A stretch of DNA of 58,000 nucleotides from Cryptomeria japonica. Its lineage: Eukaryota > Streptophyta > Pinopsida > Cupressales > Cupressaceae. Shown in pieces: positions 52,347 to 58,000 of the stretch; within the stretch, counting starts at the first letter, position 1; every line of letters begins with the position of its first letter. Below the pieces are notes generated by a model. It was not told the origin of the DNA. It was given only the letters and a program-made list of their open reading frames with translations, and ran no database searches. The stretch covers positions 42,773,140 to 42,831,139 of the forward strand of contig NC_081411.1 in NCBI RefSeq assembly GCF_030272615.1. The letters run 5' to 3'. The translations under genes were made by a program, and so were the position numbers.

Positions 52347-53105
52347 TGGGCCAGAGGGGAGGCATCGGCTCCCCTCTTTTCACAATTAGGAGTCTGAGAG
52401 ACCTTTCCCACAACAAACTCCTTTTGAAGGCTCCTTTTAGAAGCCAAGGCTCTTGTAACCGACGAACTAAAAGGCTTTTTGGACCTCTTCTTTTTGGAAG
52501 AATCCAAAGAAACAAGAAGAGTTGATTGGATACCAGCATCAATCTCCAAATGAGTCTTAACATGCTTAGGCTTATGAGCCCTCTTTGCAGGAGTACAAAA
52601 AGGAGAAGCAAGCGAAAGTGGGGACTGAATCAAAGGTAAGCCATCTAGAGGAGCCATTCTAACAAGGGCCTTATCCTTGCCTTGATCCATGACCTCATCC
52701 CTAATAGCATGTGATGGAACCCCAAGAAGAGAGGGAACCAAAGCCCTTTATAGATTGAGCAATTCAAAAGGGTTATTAACAGGGAAAGCAGATAAATCAT
52801 TGTCCAACCTACCTAAATCAGCTTTAATCGAGGTTATTATTGTATCAGCCAGATCATAATTTAAGGCAATGTTATTACTATTTACAATATTTTGCACTTG
52901 AGCAATAAGATCATCATCCAGAACGATAAGAGGACTGTTAGAATCCAAAGGGGGCTCATTAGTAACTAGCCTAGCAGGGCTAACAAGCAAGGAAGAACCC
53001 TTAACATCCAACTTGTATTTTTCCAGACCCACACATTTTGAGGGCAAATTACCAACAATTTTAGACAAGAGATTAACATTACCCACACAGGTGTCCTTAT
53101 AAAGT
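52347..53105 (-). pseudogene. C-terminal tail of ORF1 (gag-like) of LINE G
   Basis: Two open pieces in one direction, 53086-52748 and 52741-52343, with an intervening stop. They are Ser/Lys-rich (KKKRSKKPFSSS) and have no zinc knuckle or DUF4283 domain, which normally lie further upstream in plant LINE ORF1. The element is therefore truncated within ORF1 at about 53105. Assignment rests on position before the endonuclease. Confidence 0.6.
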
Positions 53106-53388
53106 TTTTACATTATATATATATATATATATATATGAAGAACCCCTTCCACAAATTTTGGAAGGCAAAATTTTCAATTTAAATTGCACTATAAAACTAA
53201 TAATGAAATTCGACTATTTAAATTTTTATAAATATAAATTACAAATCATCTTCTTTATTCAAATATTTTTATGGAAATCCCTTATAATATTAGGGATACA
53301 AATAAATAAATATCAATATCATTTTCCAAATCAAGATTTGAAATGTTATAATTATAAATATAAATTAAAAATTAAATTAAGAATCATC
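53106..53388. repeat. AT-rich repeat array, right part, with (TA)n
   Basis: Continues the array of 44860-46617: CCCCTTCCACAAATTTTGG matches ACCACTTCCATAAATTTTG at about 45617. A (TA)n microsatellite lies at 53114-53135. No gene. Confidence 0.7.
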
Positions 53389-53404
53389 TTTTTTCTTTTT
53401 TTTT

Positions 53405-55842
53405 GATAAAAGTGGACAAGCCACTAAACTTATATTTTATTAAATTAGAGATTTGAAAATATAGAATGGGTTCAAAGGGCATACCAGCAGGAAAGAACCC
53501 GCAAGAAAACCTCCGGTTGTGGCCCAAAAAAAGAGAAAAAACTAAAATTTAGAGCCCCATATACCCAATTACATATCTGATTTTGATCACCCTCCCGTTA
53601 CAAAGCTTATTAGGATATACCTGACATAGACCAATTACATACTTGATATTAACACCCTCCCCTTACATGATTCTTCGAAGATGCATATCATTCTCCATAA
53701 GACCCAAAAAAGAATTTTAAGGAGTAGACTGTAAAGAGGGAACACAGCCACAAGGCTTCCATGCTTGACAAAATTTTGTATCACCCGCTCAACACCATAA
53801 TGTCCAACAAGCGTGTAGAAAACCACCCATTATGTCCCACAAACAACAATTTTGCTTGCCGAAAATGAGGAAAAAGCCATATGAAAACATCCCCCTGCTC
53901 AAACAACCCGTGAACAAAAAACCTTCTGCACTTCAAACAAAAAACCCAAGAGCATGATGTCAAGAAATTGAGAGCCATGAGCTAGGCCCTTCTAGTGGCG
54001 AAGAGGAAGGAGGCACCATCTGTATAGGAGGAATCCAGGCTGGCGAAGCTCGAACATTAGACATTGATTCTAAAAGAAAATACAATCCTGCAAAAACATT
54101 AACCACTGCAGCCAGACAATCTAGTGATACATAATCTAAAAGAGCTGCCAATTCAAATAATGTATCATCATATATGTTAGATATCAACCCATTCCTTAAA
54201 ATTGAAAGAAGTTCCCCATGCCACCCAGAGGATAATAACTGAGAATGAGTAATAAAACCAGCATATTCGAAATCACCAAAATCAAAGCGGTAATTAGAGA
54301 GAGCATTGTCCAAATCAACTGTAGAGTAAAAGTGGGAGTTGAAATATGTAATAAAAATTGCCCTAACCATAGCAGAATCCAGAAGCACATCCATACATAT
54401 AGTGAGAAATCGAGATGCAATATTAGCAAGGAAATAACCTGGGTTATCCACAAGCCATCGCTTTCCCAAAACTTTGAGAAAAGCCAGAGAAAAATCCATT
54501 GAATGAATTTGAAACAAACACCTGAGCTTTTCATCGTCCAAGACAAAAGAGTCTTGAAAATCATAATGTTTGCAAGGCAATAGAATGCGGTAACCCATTG
54601 ATTCCATCAGGAAAACAAATGCAAAGCCAAGAGAGCCGAGGAGAATAAAAGAATCCAAAGTCATCATGAGATAGTAAAAACAACCACGAGAGGATGACAC
54701 ACTAATCAAAAATGATGTCATTATCCAAGCCGCCACCCTAAACAAAAAATGATGACATTTTCAAAAAAACTCGGCCCCAAGAATGCAAGACAGAAACAAA
54801 AGCCGCCACCTTAATAAAAAATGATGACAATGTCCATGCGAAGCTTAGAGCCAACCAAGCCAATTAATGACTCAAGATATCCACATGAACAAGATTACTC
54901 AAGAGATCACAAAATCTGCCACGTTATGGACATGAAGGAACCAAAATCGTGCAAACAACAAGGGAGGAAACAATAATGAATGTATGATAAAGGATTACTC
55001 TCATACAAGAAACCTCCCCTATACCCCAAAAACATGCAAACACAACTCTCAATAAAGACAACCTGTATGGCAAAAAATAGAAGTGCATTCCTATAATTAA
55101 TCTTCTAGCCACCGTACATACACAAGCTTTTTGCCAATAAGTAAGAAACAAAAACTCTTAAAGTGGCACCAAAGAATAAAGCAAGATAAAAAACAATTTT
55201 CACGCACCATAAGACCAACCGGATCAAGGAAGTAAAAGGCCTCAAGCCCTATTTGGGATTACACACAAGTATGTAAAAATAATGAAGTAATGTCCCAAAT
55301 TAGGATACCATCACTTTAAACTTTTATGTCTGAATGTGAACAATATAAGGCACAAGGGCGTACTTAATAACAACATTTACAAATAATAGAACAAGTATCC
55401 ATAATTAACAAAATAAACCAAAATGCCTAGGATATACACCCCATCCTTCTGCTCAATCTAGGTATACCTCCAAAACATATGTAACTCATGTGTTAATAAA
55501 ATAAATTGAAAAAACCTCTCCAATCCTCAAGGAATACACACATTAACATCTACCCCAAGAATAGAGATGTATAAGTACTTCAAATGCAGATAGAAATAAA
55601 AGACTCCTATCAGCACAAAAAGAACAGATACAGGCTGTACTGAGGAGAGGATAATATGTATAGTTCAGTAAGAAATGGAGATAAAGAGAAGGAACTTATT
55701 ATAATGTATTGCCACCTGACTTACTGCCTCCTCAATCCTCAAGAAGTACATACATTACCATCTAACCCAATATTGAATCTGAGAAGGGGATAATCTATAT
55801 ACTTCAATAAGAAATGGAGGAAAAAACTCAAAATAGATGAAC
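53405..55842 (-). other. 3' region of LINE H
   Basis: 2.4 kb between RNase H and poly(A). The longest minus-strand frame, 53960-54745 (261 codons, Leu/Phe/Ser-rich, ending SSPLEGPSSWLSIS), shows no domain I can name. It may be chance, a captured fragment, or part of the element's 3' end. Nothing else is supported. Confidence 0.45.
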
Positions 55843-56490
55843 TTAATCTTTGGGAAGAGGCATATACCCGGGGAGGACATCTTGAGGAATGTCACCAATT
55901 TCTACATTCTTATGAAAAGTAGCCGAGTCAATAGCCAAATTAGCCAGGAAATCTGCCAGTTTATTTAACTCTCGAAAACAATGAGATAACATATAGGTAT
56001 CAAAAAAAGATAATTTCTCCAAGATGTGGTCAATTAAATACTTCAAATGCCAACAATTACTTTTATAGTTCAAAACACTTTGGATAATAACCATTGAATC
56101 CCCCTGAATGGAAAGGTGTTTGATCCCAAGGGAAATAGCCATGCCAATCCCAAGTGACAGAGCTTGACATTCAGCAAAGTTGTTTGAATGAAACCCAAGG
56201 GAATGACATTGAGCAGATATTAAAATTGCATTATGATCTAGAATGGCCATACCAGCCCCTGCCATACCCGAGTTCCCCCTGGAAGCACCATCAAAATGGA
56301 GTTTATAATGACCCAGAGGAGGAGGAACCCAGGTGGCCATAATTCTCTTATTTTTAAAAGCCAGCCCCTTTGAAACTGACCCATGAGAGGGAATAATAGA
56401 CAGGGATTTCCATGTCCTTGTGATCATGCCATCCCAATGGGAGAAGGATGTCAGATGATCTAGGTTCTTATGAATATATGACAAGGCCAC
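55843..56490 (-). CDS. RNase H domain of LINE H
   Basis: 215 codons without a stop. Plant LINE RNase H (RVT_3 type) with the four acidic residues in place: LHFDGASRGN, AECQALS, IQGDSMV and NKLADFLANL. It sits at the end of ORF2 and would degrade the RNA strand of the RNA-DNA hybrid. It is in the same frame as RT but separated from it by the shifted zinc-binding region, so a full ORF2 is not made as it stands. The start at 56490 is just the first possible codon in the open stretch. Confidence 0.75.
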   Translation of the reverse strand: MALSYIHKNLDHLTSFSHWDGMITRTWKSLSIIPSHGSVSKGLAFKNKRIMATWVPPPLGHYKLHFDGASRGNSGMAGAGMAILDHNAILISAQCHSLGFHSNNFAECQALSLGIGMAISLGIKHLSIQGDSMVIIQSVLNYKSNCWHLKYLIDHILEKLSFFDTYMLSHCFRELNKLADFLANLAIDSATFHKNVEIGDIPQDVLPGYMPLPKD

Positions 56491-56641
56491 CTCCGAGATA
56501 GAAGCCTCTATCTTGACCTAAGATATCAGAGAGCGACATGGATGATTTTTTGAAGATCCTATTATTTCTCTCTAACCATATGTTCCAAATAATGATCGAT
56601 GGAGCTATGATCCAAAGGCAGGCATAAAAAGAATAAGAGAA

Positions 56642-56926
56642 CTAAAGAGGCCAAGCTCTGAAGTGTGAGAGGAGGTCCCCACTAGTAACAAAAGAGAGAC
56701 CTAACTTCTCGAAGAACCAATTCCAACATCCTAGAGAAAAATCACAATGAAGGAAAAGATGAGATGACGATTCCAATTTCTGATTACAGAGAACACAAGG
56801 GAAAACAACAGATAAACCCATCCTATCCAATCTCATCCCAGTAAGAACCCTGTCTTGAATAGCAAGCCAGGCAAAAGCTCCAGCCTTTGGCAGACATGCT
56901 AGATGCCAGAATAATTGTAAGGCCAA
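56642..56926 (-). pseudogene. RT zinc-binding (zf-RVT) region of LINE H
   Basis: Frame +1 relative to RT. LFWHLACLPKAGAFAWLAIQ then CVLCNQKLESSSHLFLHC, the zf-RVT pattern, ending at a stop after LSHFRAWPL. The RT frame and this one overlap at 56899-56926, so a frameshift of one base near 56920 separates them. Confidence 0.8.
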
Positions 56927-58000
56927 GAAGAGAGATCCTTGGTCGGCATAAGGGAATTATATCCATCTTTCACTGAATATTTTCCAGAAGAGTTCTTGGT
57001 CCAAATTAGCTCATCATCAAGCTCAGATAAGATGATATTTCCATTTCTAAGAGTAGAATAAAAATCTTCTTTTAGACTAGGGCTAATAGGAAGAAACTCA
57101 ATTGACTTCCATTGGTCCATCACCATATGACCATCATGAACTACAGTAAAATAGTCTGATAAGTAGGCCCCCCATTTATCCAAAAGAATAGATTTCAAGG
57201 GTGACCAGTCCCTAATAGAATCCATAGGACAACAACCATTCCAAGTATCGTCCCAAAATCTAACTTTCAAACCATTATGCACAACCCAAGAAAGATGCGG
57301 CAGCAAGACTCTTCTACATTTTCCCATGAAATTCCAAATGGCCGACCCCTTAGGTAGAGACTCGGCCCGAAATATAGACTCCCTAGCTCCATTAGAAAGA
57401 TACTTGGTGAACATGATTCTAGCCCAAAGGGAGGCTAGATTATCATACAATTTCCACACTAATTTGGCCCCCAGTGCCAAATTTTGATTTTCCAAGCTAC
57501 GAATTCTAGATCCCCCAAGTTCTTTAGGAAGACAACGCTTATCCCAAGCTAACAGGGGGATCCTATATCTCGCATCCCTGTTATTGTTCCAAAGAAAAGA
57601 CCTCAGTGTATCCTTTAAACTGACAATAACATCCTTTGGAGATTTGAGAATTGACATTAAGTAAGTTGGCATCGCATTCAAGACTGACTTAATCAACACA
57701 ATTTTCCCTGCCATGGTAAGCCATTTGTGGTTCCATGCCAAAATTTTCTTAGACACTGAAACTATTTTATCCCAAAAACTAACCTTAACCTTATTAGCGA
57801 AAAAAGGAACACCTAAATAAGTACAGGGAAGATCCCCAAGTTGGAAACCCCAAAACTTTTGAAGCTTATCTCGGAGCAAGGAGTGAGTATTTAAAAAGAA
57901 AACCTTAGATTTTTCGTTGTTGACCTTTTGAGCCGAAAAAGCTACATAATTCCTAATCACTTGATCAATAGCCCGAGCCTCCATCAAGGTTGCACAACCA
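56899..58000 (-). CDS. Reverse transcriptase C-terminal part of LINE H (partial)
   Basis: Open from the window edge at 58000 to a stop at 56899-56901. It covers the RT region after the catalytic site: KSKVFFLNTHSLL, YLGVPFFANKVK, WNHKWLTMAGKIVLIKSVLN, LRSFLWNN, LAWDKRCLPKELGG, LGAKLVWKLYDN and LPHLSWVVHNG, ending where the frame shifts away from the zinc-binding region. It closely parallels 49503-50149 in LINE G. The catalytic DD motif would lie just beyond the window. Confidence 0.85.
   Translation of the reverse strand, partial: GCATLMEARAIDQVIRNYVAFSAQKVNNEKSKVFFLNTHSLLRDKLQKFWGFQLGDLPCTYLGVPFFANKVKVSFWDKIVSVSKKILAWNHKWLTMAGKIVLIKSVLNAMPTYLMSILKSPKDVIVSLKDTLRSFLWNNNRDARYRIPLLAWDKRCLPKELGGSRIRSLENQNLALGAKLVWKLYDNLASLWARIMFTKYLSNGARESIFRAESLPKGSAIWNFMGKCRRVLLPHLSWVVHNGLKVRFWDDTWNGCCPMDSIRDWSPLKSILLDKWGAYLSDYFTVVHDGHMVMDQWKSIEFLPISPSLKEDFYSTLRNGNIILSELDDELIWTKNSSGKYSVKDGYNSLMPTKDLSSWPYNYSGI

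Larger units (their letters stand above)
46618..53105 (-). mobile_element. LINE G: 5'-truncated plant L1-type retrotransposon
   Basis: On the plus strand it starts with 15 T (46618-46632), the poly(A) tail of a minus-strand LINE, followed by GATAAAAGTGG. Minus-strand order: fragment of ORF1, AP endonuclease, RT, zinc-binding region, RNase H, 3' region. The flanks are the AT-rich array on both sides. The 5' end near 53105 leaves only the tail of ORF1. Every domain has frame breaks, so it is inactive. I could not define a target duplication; ATGAAG occurs at both sides (46613-46618 area and 53135-53140) but is too short to rely on. Confidence 0.85.
53389..58000 (-). mobile_element. LINE H: plant L1-type retrotransposon, 5' part outside the window
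   Basis: Starts on the plus strand with a T-rich tract (53389-53404), then GATAAAAGTGG as in LINE G. Minus-strand order within the window: RT (partial), zinc-binding region, RNase H, then an unusually long 2.4-kb 3' region. RT is open to the window edge and RNase H is uninterrupted, so H is less decayed than G, but the zinc-binding region is in another frame from both. Confidence 0.85.

Noticed and set aside
46613-53140. ATGAAG as the target duplication of LINE G
   Set aside because: Six bases in AT-rich DNA are expected by chance, and the 5' boundary of the LINE is not independently fixed.

Overview
The window is a nest of plant transposable elements with no host gene that I can recognise. 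It holds Ty3/gypsy (Tat-lineage), Ty1/copia and RNase H-bearing LINE retrotransposons at several ages, stacked inside one another. That, together with very long LTRs and long AT-rich degenerate stretches, suggests intergenic DNA of a large-genome seed plant. A conifer or other gymnosperm is my best guess, but this is inference from the type of repeats, not from a marker gene.

Layout. 1-3947: 3' part of a gypsy-type element (C) ending in an LTR. 3948-32560: an old minus-strand copia element (D) broken into three coding pieces (RT 3948-4558, integrase and pre-integrase 12493-13779, gag and zinc knuckle 29827-30910) by later insertions. One insertion is element A (4559-12492, plus strand), a non-autonomous gypsy element with 1287/1286-bp LTRs, target duplication CTTTG and a single 1147-codon gag-protease-like ORF. 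The other is element B (13780-29826, minus strand), a 16,047-bp Tat/Ogre-like element with 1801-bp LTRs that differ at one position I could find, target duplication TCTTC, and intact gag-protease-G-patch and RT-RNase H-second RNase H-integrase frames separated by one in-frame TGA. 32815-33846: the 5' end of another copia element (E). 33847-35140: unassigned. 35141-39949: a deleted copia element (F) with only a decayed gag. 39950-42254: a decayed minus-strand ORF of a family I do not recognise, with a TATA box and a CCGGGGTTCCGAGG-type minisatellite upstream (42325-43445). 43560-44720: 3' end of an old LINE on the plus strand. 44860-46617 and 53106-53388: an AT-rich repeat array split by LINE G (46618-53105, minus). 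53389-58000: LINE H (minus), running off the window.

How the parts relate. The nesting gives an order: E and D are oldest, then C and A, and B is youngest. F is old (LTRs differ by roughly a tenth). A and C share LTR start, polypurine tract, conserved G-runs and a palindromic GGACC/GGTCC module, so A probably used proteins of a C-like or B-like autonomous partner. A and B share the same primer site, which matches the 3' end of plant tRNA-Trp as I recall it. The most worthwhile objects are B (apparently recent and possibly still competent), the A/C palindrome modules, and the unrecognised ORF at 39950-42254.
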